Below, one piece after another: positions 1 to 12,100 of a stretch of 64,000 nucleotides of DNA. Positions within the stretch are counted from its first letter, which is position 1, and the number at the start of each line of letters is the position of its first letter. The stretch is from contig OY727093.1 in the NCBI GenBank assembly GCA_963402885.1, positions 27,403,409-27,467,408 of the forward strand. Reading direction: 5' to 3'. A program made the position numbers and the translations under genes. The stretch comes from Antedon bifida (taxonomy: Eukaryota; Echinodermata; Crinoidea; Comatulida; Antedonidae). The notes beneath the pieces were generated by a model. The model ran no database searches. It was not told the origin of the DNA and saw nothing but the letters and a program-made list of their open reading frames with translations.

Positions 1-67
1 AGTTATGTACAGTTTTTTTATATATTTTTAACTTTAGGCAATTGTATTAGGTGCAATTAAACGTTTA

Positions 68-173
68 AACATTGCAATATTTTAACTAAATTTTAAATAT
101 GTAAAATCACATTTTATCAAAACATTGCAATATTTTAACTAAATTTTAAATATGTGAAATCACATTTTATCAA
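68..173 (+). repeat. Two tandem copies of a 53-bp AT-rich unit
   Basis: aacattgcaatattttaact... repeats at 68 and 121 with one difference. Confidence 0.9.
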
Positions 174-177
174 AATA

Positions 178-410
178 CCTGTGTAATCCTTCATATTATG
201 TTTACTGTACAATTTGTTAACCTTTTAGTAGTCATTGGGCGCTTTAAGTGCAATTATCAGTGTTATTTTTATGTCTGAGGACCCCAATGGAAATAAGTTT
301 ACTTTTAAACTTTCTTGGGTTATTCCTCGGTTCGTTCTATTAATATTGTTATCTTTTCTTATGTTGTCTTTGTATTTTTGAGTGAACAGAATAAAACTGA
401 ACTGAACTGA
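178..410 (+). mobile_element. LINE-like 3' tail
   Basis: Contains tctgaggaccccaatgg, ttgggttattcctcgg and an ending of gaacagaataaaactgaactgaactga, a short tandem tail as in L2/CR1-type non-LTR elements. The same sequence occurs at about 55490-55730 and inverted at 14935-15090. The family assignment is tentative. Confidence 0.5.
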
Positions 411-1522
411 TATATATTATTATTGTCAAGACAAAGCAAAACCAAATAAAAATTGCATTTAAACACCTCAAGAATGTTTGTATTGAAATTCATTAATAAT
501 TCAAATCTCTCAAATAATTATGATCATTTTAAAATACATTCATAGATTGTTATTATTTAAACAAAAAATATTTACAAAAGAAATTATTGTACAGCATTTT
601 ACTGTGTTACGATATTTTAAACAATGGTTTAAATTACAAAAAAAGTTAATATATCATGTCCATAAGGAATTACGAATTTGTAAGTTACATCCTCCGAAAA
701 TTAAATATGCTCGCCGCGCCATGTTATGTCTGTTGGTTACACTTCAATGCACATCATTGTTTGTCATCGATCGATGAATGTATTCCTCGCCATATCGTTA
801 AGAAGAAAACTGCGTGAAATTTTATGTACTGTATTAATTTGAATCATTGTATTAATATTAATAATAAATACATAAATTATCATTTATACAAAAAATATGT
901 GCAAAAAAATTATACTATAACTGTGTTAATTTGGTTATAATTGTAGGCCTATAAATTAAAACAATAAGTTAATATAATAGATTTTTGTCCAAACATTTTT
1001 TTAAAGATTGATACTATAAGTTTTTAAATCATAATAAAATCAAGAGCGTTCAGCATAAATAACTCACTATTGCCAACATAACAAGAACAAATATTAAACG
1101 TTAATAATATAATAATGTTTCCTTTAGACACTTTCTACATCTGTGAATTTTATTACAACAAACTATTATAATGAAATATAAATTAAATGGACTTGCATAT
1201 TATAATCAACACAAAGCATAACAGAATCAAAATTGCATTTCCTACTCCTCAGGAATTGTGTAATGAATTTCATGGACTGTAATAATTTGAATATTTCAAA
1301 TAATTGTAAAATAAATTTATAAGTTATTATTTAAACAAAAATATTTATTTACCCCAAAAAATGATAAAACTTTTTACTCTATTTATTTGGTTATTTTAAA
1401 TTACAAAATAAAGTTAATATAATAGATCATTTTTATATTTTTTGTTATTATTATTACTATATAACTGTTGAAATCAAGAGATTTTAGCCTAAATGACTCA
1501 CTATTGCAAAAATAATAACAAA

Positions 1523-2097
1523 CTAGAGGGTACTCCGAGAGTACAAACCTCCGCCTACTGTAAAATTCCCCTACATAAAATGCCCCCTAAATATTTTTTT
1601 TTACATTTTTTTTTATTAGTTCTAAGTGTAAATATGTTAACTGCTCACTACAAAGTTGTGGATGACAGTGTGGTGTAATGGTTATGTATCCTGCCTCTCA
1701 CAGTTGAGATCGCTGGTTCAAGTCCCACTGAGGTTTTTTTTTTTTATTTTTTTTTATTTATTTTTTTTTTTTTTTGTGGACCTTGATCTTTAACCCTGAC
1801 CCTTCAACATTTAACCACAATTATATGATGTGTCATTGATCATTGTGGCTAAGTTTGGTGAGAATCGGATAAAAACTGTGGTCTCTAGGCAGTAAAATAG
1901 TTTTTTGTTAGTTGTGACCTTGACCTATGACCTTTTCCCCTCAAATTCGAACTCGTCCGAGCTTTTGGGGCATAGATCATTGTTGCCAAATTTAGTGAGA
2001 ATCGGATAAAAACTGTGGCCTCCAGGCTGTTCACAGACACACAAACACACACACAAACATACAGGGGTGAAAACATAACCTCCTTGGCGGAGGTAAT
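1523..2097 (+). mobile_element. tRNA-derived SINE composite insertion
   Basis: The matching site at about 56865 in gene C lacks it, which defines the insertion. It includes a tRNA-like head (1664-1733), a T-rich stretch, two copies of gtgagaatcggataaaaactgtgg, a (CA)-rich stretch and an end at aacctccttggcggaggtaa. The first bases (aaacctccgcc) are complementary to the end (ggcggaggt). Confidence 0.7.
1664..1733 (+). repeat. tRNA-Glu-like SINE head with A and B boxes
   Basis: TGGTGTAATGGTTA (A box, 1671-1684) and GGTTCAAGTCC (B box, 1715-1725) form a pol III promoter. CTGCCTCTCAC resembles a Glu anticodon arm, but the stems pair poorly, so it is not a working tRNA gene. Confidence 0.65.
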
Positions 2098-2593
2098 AAA
2101 AGATTAAACTTACTATTGTGAGTGAAAAAAGTAACAATAAATAACATTCTGGTCGTCAATAAATAGAGAAGATAAGTTTAACAATGCAGAACTATTAGTC
2201 AGACATCATTTATGTAAATATACTATTTTAGCAAACAATATTTGAAAAATGATACTATAACTGTGTGCTGATTTGGTTATTTGAAATAATTGTATAAATT
2301 TCAAAAATATAATAGATTATTGTCCAAACATATTTTTTTTAGATTGTTACTATAAGTGTTTAAATCATATCATATAATGTAATGTGCATAATGAATGTGC
2401 AAATTAAAACATTTAAGACCAACCCATAACATAAACTAAACAATTTTGTTAAAAATACGCATTAAGAACAATATTTATATTTTAAATATAGTATAAAATA
2501 ATTTAAAACTGAAAGCAATAGTATTTTTGATATTGTTTTTAGTTGAAAATAAAATTGAATATTTACACATTACCTTATCTCTTTTATGAGCAG

Positions 2594-3117
2594 TGCTAAG
2601 TTTTTCCAAGTGATAGATGAACTTTCAAGTGGAATTGAAGTGAATGATGTACAGATGCTGAAGGTTGCCCTCTATGACATAATCAGCAATAAACAGGCAT
2701 TAGAAGCAGCATCAGCTAATAGTTTGTTTAGACTATTATATTCAGAGGGTCACATTGACATGTATAATGTTTTTAATGCTAATTGTGATCTGTTATTTGA
2801 AGTATTTGAGTTAACAGGACTTCAAAGACTATCTCAAATATTATCTAAAAAATATCGTAGATGGCGTCAGCTAAACAAAATCACAGGTTACAGACGGATG
2901 CTAGTTAAACTTGGCAAATCATTAAATACTCAACAAGTTGAAATCCTTGCGAAGCTTTGTAATATTGAAAAGAGTGATTCTGAAAATGTGTGGAATTTGA
3001 TTAGCAGATTGACTCAAGGCAAAATTGAAGACACTATAGAATCGTTGACGGCATTTGAAGCGCTTCTGAAGGACAAAAAAGATTTTAATCATGTACTTAC
3101 TATTGTAAGATCATTTG
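2594..3117 (+). CDS. Gene A exon: tandem death-effector-like domains
   Basis: Encodes about 174 residues. The first half (FFQVIDELSSGIEVNDVQML...) has the spacing of a DED: FxxVIxEL, LKVALYD, LFRLLYSEGH, LFEVFELTGLQRLSQIL. The second half, from YRRMLVKLGKSLNTQQVEIL through IEDTIESLTAFEALL, looks like a second six-helix death fold. Tandem DEDs are known from initiator caspases and c-FLIP; the assignment here is by pattern, so DD or CARD variants are not excluded. The acceptor is ambiguous (NAGNAG: after 2590 or after 2593) and the donor is gtaagt at 3118. Exit phase is 1. Confidence 0.75.
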
Positions 3118-6100
3118 GTAAGTACCGGTGTCATTTGTAACATCATTATATTTTAGCCAGAAATTTTGTGACCGGTTTCAGTCACAAATATTATCTTTAT
3201 TTTTTTTATCTAGTATTTAACAAATATAAACAAGTTGTAATTACCATGAACCATGAGAGTATACATAATGTAGACAATTGCATGTAGCTAATTGGCTCTA
3301 CACTACAATTTCAATGGTGGTGATATTTAATTGTTATAGTAGACCATCAAATATAATATTTACTTTTTTTTTATTTTGTCAGTGCAACAGAAGAAACAAA
3401 CAGAAAAACTGAATGATGGTGAGTGAACAATTGGTTATGAAATAGTAGTAAATGTTTATATTGAATAAGAAATGGAAAGAAATAGGTCGTAAGTGGGGTT
3501 TAATGTGTATAATTGTTTTAATAATTATGGTGATCGATTTGATTGCTATAATAATATTTTTGTTTGTCCAATAATATTACTAAGCGAAACACGTTCTCTT
3601 TCTCTCAAAATAGCCAGGTAAGATATCTTTTTTTTTTGTTATGAACAATAAGTGATTTATCATCACGGATAGATAATACAATTTAAATAAACTATATTTG
3701 TGTATTCTGACTGTATTTTATATTCTGCTTTACTAACAGTATCGCTTTACAGCAAACTCTCTGCCTTAGACTTTTATCTCTCAAAATTCAAAACCAAAAA
3801 TATCATACCTATAATCCGGTACTACATGTGTGTTTTCATTATTTTTGTATTTAAAGTTCCTCTTGAGGTGTTGGCAAGAGGTCAGGAAGCGAAGGATGCA
3901 TTTCTTGATGCCATACAAGAAGGCAGCAAACCTATATACCAAACACGTCTAATGCTTGTAGGACAAGAACGTGTTGGGAAAACCAGTCTAACTAAAGCAT
4001 TCACTGGTCAACCGTAAGTAGGCCTAATCATTTTTTTTTTTACTTTTATGGGTTCGAGGGAATTAAACATTGATTTTATTGAATTCAATACAAATTTGGC
4101 ACATTAAAATTTCAAATAACAGCATTCAATTACCGTACACTGTGTACTGCATTAATTATGTACAATCAGAATAATACTTTATAATCAGAATAATACTTTA
4201 TATTATTATACAAGTATTAATAAATAAAATTATTCTTTGTGTAGTTTAATCATTCATGTTTAGGCGTTATTCTATTCAAAGCCATTAATAATGTTCTATT
4301 ATAGGAAATTGCTTAAAGAAACAAAATATGATGGATATTGTAATACTGTACAATACTTTTAATAAATACAATTTAAGTAAAACATTGTACATATTGTTAT
4401 TTTTATTGTGATTTGCTGAATAAATTTATTTGTATTTTATTTCTTCATTTTAAACCTGCCAACTCGGCTGCCCCATGCCTGCCCATTGAAATTTAAATTT
4501 GATTGCTTTGTTCCTTATCTGTATTAATTCATAACATTTGTCATTAGCAAACAGGTGTAGGGACTAATTTAAAACCTGAAAAAAATCAGCTTACGAAAAA
4601 TGTCTGTGAAATGTGATAAATTCAGCTATATTTCCCAACCAACAGTATATGTACAGTATAATAATAGGACTACTGTTAGTTATAGTTAAACAATGTGTTA
4701 ACAGCATCTTGTGTTCTTACACTATACTGTTAAAAGCTTTAAAAAAAATTATTTTATATTGCATGAACCTATAAGTTAGATATAAGGTTCTGGCATAAAT
4801 GTATTTAAAGTGTGGTGCCTCAAACATTTATTTAGATTCAATGCTACTGAGGAAGTGACTGATGGAATTGAAGCATCATTGTCATGTACAATTGATGTAA
4901 AGCATGTTACTAACTGGAAACCAAGTCAAAATAAAGGTATATTACAGTATAGTACTGGAAATTTGTATTATGAATAATTTTAGTTTGTAAATTGTAAGGG
5001 TAAAATAAACCTTAAAATAAAACTTAATATTGACGTAAGTAACCAATAGCAATTGCCAATTACCGTAATTTTTCATCAAGGGTGGATCCAAAGACGGGGT
5101 CCACAGAGTCCGGAAACCAATTAGACTATTAGTCTAATTGAGACAATCTCTTATTACTTTAATTGTGTTGTTTTATGGATATAGGCTGGGGGTGCAGGGC
5201 TTGCGTACGCAACATTCAAAAAGTCAAAAAGCTCCACTTTTTTAGTCCTCAGGGCCTGACATTTTCAAAATATAAGCAATTTATGAAGACCTGCAGAACT
5301 CACTCAGCACCAACCATAGAGCTGATCTTATACTTATCAATTTCGTTTCATATTTTGAAGTATAATAAGTCCAATTTCCTGGAACCTAAAAACTCTATTT
5401 TTCAAATTTGTCTTAGTTTCATCCCAACCATGGTGTGCTGGTTCTGTAAACTTATAATTTTGTTAGTGCAATTTCCGGGGACCTAGCGGCTCAGCTATTT
5501 TTCAAAATTTTGTTTAACTCAGCCCCAACCATGGTAGAGCTAGTTCTGGAGACTTTTTTCATGTACAAGTGCAATTTCCAAGGACCTATTTTTCAAAAGA
5601 TTTTAAAATAGCGAAATATACTCAGTCCCGGAAGTGCCTTTTTCTTGTGGGACATCGAAAATAATTAGATCCGCCCAATTCATTAACATTTCATCACTTG
5701 TTTACTATTTATAGAAGGAAGTAAAGCAAGGAAAGAAATAGTAAGAACTGTCGCAGACAAAATTGTAAAAGATATTTTGCAGAATAAAAGAGAGAAACAA
5801 CATGAGGTTAGAGAAATATTCACATATTTAATTTAAATAATACTTGAATAATTATTTTTTTCTTTTTTTTTCTTTTATTACTAAAATATATTTCATAACA
5901 CGTTCATTTTATACACATTCATTTCTTAACACATTCATTTCTTAGCATATTCATTTCTTTAACACATTTATTTCCTAGCATATTCATTTCTTAACATATT
6001 CAATTCTTAGCATATTTATTTCTTAGCATATTCATTACTTAGCATATTTATTTCTTAGCATATTAATGTATTAGCATATTCATTTCTTAGTGTATTCATT

Positions 6101-9100
6101 TCTTAGCATATTCATTACTTAGCATATTTATTTCTTAGCATAATTTCTTAACATATTATTCATTTCTTAGTGTATTCATTTCTTAGCATATTCATTACTT
6201 AGCATATTCATTACTTAGCATATTCATTTCTTAGCATATTCATTTCTTAGCATATTCATTACTTAGCTTATAAATTTCTTAAAATATTCATTTTTTAGTG
6301 TATTCATTTCTTAGTGTATTCATTTCTTAACATATCCATTTCTTAATGTATGCATTTTTAGAACATTCATTTCATAACCAATTAATTTCATTTCATCACA
6401 TATTCATTACACAACACAAGTTTTAAATTAGAATAACTCCCATATATAAATTTGCTGCTGATACATAATTTTGCTTTTGTAATGAAATGACTGTATTCTT
6501 AATTACTTTGTTATTTTTTTCTAAGCCAAACAATGCTGCTGTTTCACTCTTAATATTAATTTTAATGGAAAGTAATTTAAAGCAAAAATTTCAACTATTT
6601 TTCATAGAATATTAATTGTTATGTCTTTATGCTAAATATTTTAATGTCGATGTTTGCAATATACAGAGGTTAAGAGAAGATGAAAAGAAAAAACAAGAAT
6701 ATGACGAAGTTGGTAGTGTTGCTAAGCCAGAGGAAGCAAATCCAACTTCCCTACATAAAGGCAAGACCTTTTTTGCACCACTATCAATTAAATATCATTA
6801 CTCAATCATGTTCCATGTTAGTATCTGCTGTTCCTGTAGGTACATACTATCAATACTATCTTATGTTACTTACATCTTATTATATATTGAAATATTTCCT
6901 ATGTTTAAAAATTAATAATTTACTATGACTCCACCATGTTAACGTGTATTGTTTTTTTTTTTTAATCACAGTTAAATGGTTTCTGACGTAATAATGACAA
7001 GATTTTACATAATGTCTTTACCTTTTTTCTTGATAGGGAATAAAGCGGAAAATGTTGAAGTAGAGGAAAAGAAAAAAGAAAAACCTCAGGTTTGAGAATA
7101 ATTATCAATTCTCTATTTAGTTAACAAAGCTGTATACCAGATGTTTAAACAATTGCTTTTTTTAATACCGCAATTTGGAATCACAAATGTATTATTCAGA
7201 TTTGTTTTTAGTTTACTGTCAACCATTCCTTTGTAACAGCAAAAAAAGGAAAAAAGTTATGTGAAATGTTTAAAACTGTTTAGGCCTACATCATTCTACG
7301 TGGCAACAATTTTGTAATTATGTCATTATAAAGTATGTAGAATGCACTTTTCAGTTTGCTTAAAATTATTCATTTTGAACAAAATAAAAAGTGGGATTAT
7401 AAGTACAGGAAAGATATGCTCAGTAAAAGGTTGAAAAAATTGCAACAGAATTTTTTTCACCACAATGCATTTCTATAAGGTCCCTATATGAACATACTAA
7501 AAGTCTAGAAAAATCCAGGTAGGGGAAATAGGTTTTTTTAAACAAAATGGCCGCCAATGGTGAAAAATGTCTAAAAATGAACAAAAAACATATATTGTAT
7601 ATCTAATTACCATTTGATAGCAGTTTTTATAATGCTTTTTATATTTGTTTAGTGTCAAACATTTAAACTGCAATATACATATTAATTTAAGTGCTATTTA
7701 GCAGCAAAAACACACATTTAAGTATCAAGATATCACCAAGGTTATAATAATAGACAACGTAGTCCTATGCATTATAATGCAGGACTACGGTGTCTAATAA
7801 AACAGTTCATTTACAATAGAATTATACAATCTTACAATCTATTAATCCATTCATTTTCATTGTCCAGTTATCATCCTCTGTCTATAGGTAGGAATTAAGC
7901 ATGTGCTGATGCCGTGGTATTCGTCACAAACAGTGGTAACTGATGGTAAATTTGTCATCAATGGACACATCACGCCATTTGTAACTTTCCCCCAGTCTGT
8001 GGGTTGAAGAGTATTTTCTATCCACTGCTGTACCATGGTAATATACACGCAGGGAATGACATTTTGCAGCATTTGTTGTTGAGGGGAATAGACTTTATTT
8101 CTTGTGCTGTTTTGCTTTTTGCTACTTTCTCCCAGAACATATTCCTCCATAGCGCTACAATGCCAATTCCTCTGATGCGATGGTTTCTTTTTTTTGGAGA
8201 CGTTTGGTTTTACAGAGTTTGTAAGCATACTACTGCCCAGGTGTTATGACTTTTTAAGACACCTTTTTTTTACCCAAATAGATGGGATGTAGCATCACAT
8301 CCCTGGATTCCATGTATAAAAAGCAAATTAATTTTTACAGGGCTTCACACCAAGGAAAGACTTTACATGCTCCCCCATCGAGAACATACGGTATTAAATC
8401 AATGAATGAAGCAACCGTGACAGAATATTAATTTAAGAGGAAAGAACATATTATTACACATGGGTAAAAATCAGCCATATTCATCAATAGAGAAGCAGTG
8501 CACATTCCCTCACATATACTATTTCATCATTGATGGCTTTGTGAGACAGTCATACACAATGCATCATTTGTTGAAAAAGAACCTTGTACTTTTCATGCAG
8601 CCCTCTTTTACTCCATTGACTCCATACACACTGCTAGACTACTCAGAAACCTTCATCTCACTGCCCACTGTATGTTATCAATGGGGGAGCACTGCTACAT
8701 CAAACCTCTTGGCCCGAAACAGCAACATTTCAAGACATTTATTATGTACCATGTATGTTTGTTACGTTATGTGAAGGCAAAGTAAACTCTTGTGTTTAAT
8801 GGCTAAAATTATGGGCCGTAAGTAAATTTGGTTTAGGAAAAGTTGTTGGTCTTAAAAATCATCACATCACAGTTGGAGTTGTATGTCAAATTCTGTAAAC
8901 CAAACAGTTTCCAAAAAAAAAGAAAACATTGCATCAGGAATTTGGCATTGGTAGCTATATATGGAGGGAAGTCAATGGAGATTTTAGACAGCCTACTTTT
9001 CTTTGAGAAAGTTGCAAAAAGCAAATCTATTCCCTTGCTGCAAAATTTCATTTCGTGAGTCTTTATTGCCAGGTATAGCAGTGGATAGGAAATACTCTTC

Positions 9101-12100
9101 AACCCACAGACTAGGGATGGAAAGTATTGATGACAAATTTACTACCAGCACCAGAGAAACTATTAAAGTTGATTAGTAAAATGAATTGCAGTTGCAGAAA
9201 ATATGGTTTGCACTGCTGCTCCACTATTTTTTAAGAATGCCACGGCATCAGCACATGCTCAATTCCCCACCAATAGATGGAGGATGAGATACTGACAAGA
9301 TGAAAGTGAAATTACCGCATTTATTTGAATAAATGCCCTTGGTGGTTGATTTTTAAAGAGGGTAGTGGGGGCGTGTAATCGTCGTGAGGAGTTTACTCGG
9401 AGAGGCGTTTATTTTTGTGGGTGTAATGTGGTAACATGTATAATCAAATAAATACACCCTTTAGATATGAACAAATACAACACCATCATGTCATTCAGTG
9501 AATTCTATTACAAATAGAGATGTGTTAAAACACAATATTATGTATAATATGCATGTGGCGGGGCGTACATTCGACGAAATAAATTCAAAATGATGTCCGA
9601 TGGGGGCAGGGGAGGGGGTGCGGTGGTGTAGGTTATTCAAAATGATGTCTTATGGGTAGCGTTTATCCGAATAAATACGGTAATAGATTGTAGTCCAGTG
9701 ATGGCGCAAGGATTTTCCCGATAAGGGGACTGGGGGGAGGGGGGAGCACAGCTAGCATCAATGGGAGCGCACCCAGAAGTTCCGACAATATTATACCAGT
9801 AAAGTGTAGTTTTAGTCACTTTTAAAACTGAAAATCCTTGAAACAGCACTCAATGGGGTATTGTTTTATATTAGGAAATATCATCATATTGTCTACATAT
9901 ACTCCCGAAAATAGCCAATTGGGGAGAGGGGAGGTGGGGGGGCGGACAGACTCCCTCACCCTTCCCATATGATCTCCCATCCCTATACCCCTCCCCACTG
10001 GCACCACCAATGTTGTAATACATTGTTATAACAGTACAAATGTAAATGAACTGATTTATTATTAGACACCGTATATAATCCTATGCATTAAGCATAGGAA
10101 GGACTGCGTTTTATATATTATAACAATAGGGATATATCTAGATACTTAAACATTTGGTTTGCGGCCATTTTCTAATTAACAACACTTAAAATAATGTGTA
10201 TATTGTAGTTCAGATCATCGAAACTGTAAAGAAATATAAAAATCATTGTAAAAACCGCTATAAAGTGGTAATTAGATCTACTATTTATGTTTTTTTGTCC
10301 TTTTTTAGGCATTTTCGACATTGGCGGCCATTTTGTTTAAAAAAACCTATTTCCCCTACCTGTATTTTTCTATACTTTTAATATGTTCATATAGGGACCT
10401 TATAGAAATGCATTGTGGTGAAATAAATTCTGTTGCAATTTTTTCAACCATATTTCATAGTTTTCCTGTACTTATTATACACATCCTTTAATTATCGATC
10501 CCACATTACGAAATCATTATAAAGTCATTATGTAGCAGTTTATTGCATTTGTAAATTTACAATATTTGTTTGTGTTCTGTTTTCTTTGCCTTCTTACATG
10601 TATTGTGATTTTAAATTTTATTACTTAGGATTTAAGAAAAATTGGAATACTGAAGGAGGAATATGGAAAGTTTGGTAAGCTTTTATGGAAATTCCATATC
10701 AATTGGCAGAAAAAACCCTTATATATTAATTATTTCTTAACAATAAATGTATGTAAAAACATTATAAATAGATGTATCTATAAGAAAATTTGTTACCTCT
10801 CATATTTAAAACCTTTTGTAAGTGGACACAGACACTTGTTAAATGTATACTTTATATTTTTTTTTTCGGTAATTAATTCGCTCAAAACAATTTTTTAATG
10901 TGAATCAAATTTCTGTAATGGTTCACCAGGTACTAGAAAATATTTTATTAAAATTGAAAAATTGAAAGACCCTGCTGTAAGCAAACGCTTGTTATTATGT
11001 TATAAATGTTGTATTATTTGAAATAGGCCTATCAACAAATATTCAAGAAGAGGTATTTAAACGTGTTGAAAACATCCTTAAAAGGAAGAAACGTTACGGA
11101 CAGAATCAATTGTTAGAGAGTAAAGAGTTACAAGAGACAATTGATGATTTGACTCTCAGCATCTGGGATTTTGCAGGACAAGATCTTTATTACATTACTC
11201 ATCAGGTAGCCACACATTGACTATTTTGCTTCAAAATAATTGCCCTTATGTGTAACTTGTAACTATTGCTTAGTATATAAATTGACAAGCACAGAAAAAG
11301 TTCTAAACATACTGAAAATGAATGAATTAATTTAGAAACGGTAAAGAATCTCTAACCAAGATTCGACCTCGGAACATTCTTCTTAAAAATGCAGATACCC
11401 TACCTCATGGTATTGTTAAAATTTGATTGGATATCGACTCTTCAACACCCTCAACGTGGTACAGCAAGTATTTATTTACCACATTTTGTTTTATTTGATT
11501 CATTTCTTTTCAATAGATGTTTCTGGTATCTCGTGCTATTTACATCATCTGTTTTAATCTCTGTCATGACCTCAATGCACCATCTAGAGTACAAGTATTT
11601 CATAGAGATGATGGAAAAACACAGGTACATACATATTTATGGGTAATCTAGAATATTAACTAATCAATAAGTTATAATATTTGTCCGATAACAAATTTAC
11701 TTCCAGTGTTTGAATCTTGAATACATTGTATCATCATAGTATTAATTGTAATTTTTAGATTTCAGATGCTGACCACTACATGACCAACTTAGATCGTTTA
11801 CTTTTCTGGTCGCATTCAATCTACTCACATACCATTGAAAATCAAGTGTCAAACCAGCAACAGTGTTCACCACCTATATTTATTGTTGGCACTCACAGAG
11901 AAAGTCTTCCAGGCAATGATGAACAGAGGCAAGCTACTGTGAGTATATTATATATATTTTAATGATATTTTTATAAATATTATTACAGATTATATACAAG
12001 TGTTTTTTTCATATTAATATTATTTTTTTGTAGACTGAAGAAAGATTTGGATTAATAAGGAAAGAATTTAGGGGAAAACCTTACGAAGGTCACGTTGTGT

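Larger units (their letters stand above)
178..4030 (+). repeat. Segmental duplication, copy 1 (partner 55488-58800)
   Basis: From cctgtgtaatcc the segment matches 55488 onward through intron, DED exon, linker exon and P-loop exon with only scattered differences and one large insertion (the SINE at about 1523-2097). Confidence 0.85.

Noticed and set aside
1664-1733. A functional tRNA gene
   Set aside because: A and B boxes are present but the acceptor and T stems pair poorly, and it is embedded in a SINE-type insertion with a T-rich body.
3614-3617. A 4-nt exon (aaaatag|CCAG|gtaaga), also present at 58380-58383
   Set aside because: It would break the phase between the linker and P-loop exons; its presence in both places is explained by the segmental duplication, and gene B has nothing similar.
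5885-6390. A CRISPR array or regulatory array
   Set aside because: Units are adjacent without unique spacers, in a eukaryotic intron; it is a minisatellite.
7857-9102. Open frames of 80-123 codons on both strands
   Set aside because: They mirror each other because of the foldback palindrome, match no domain I recognise and lie in an intron of gene A.
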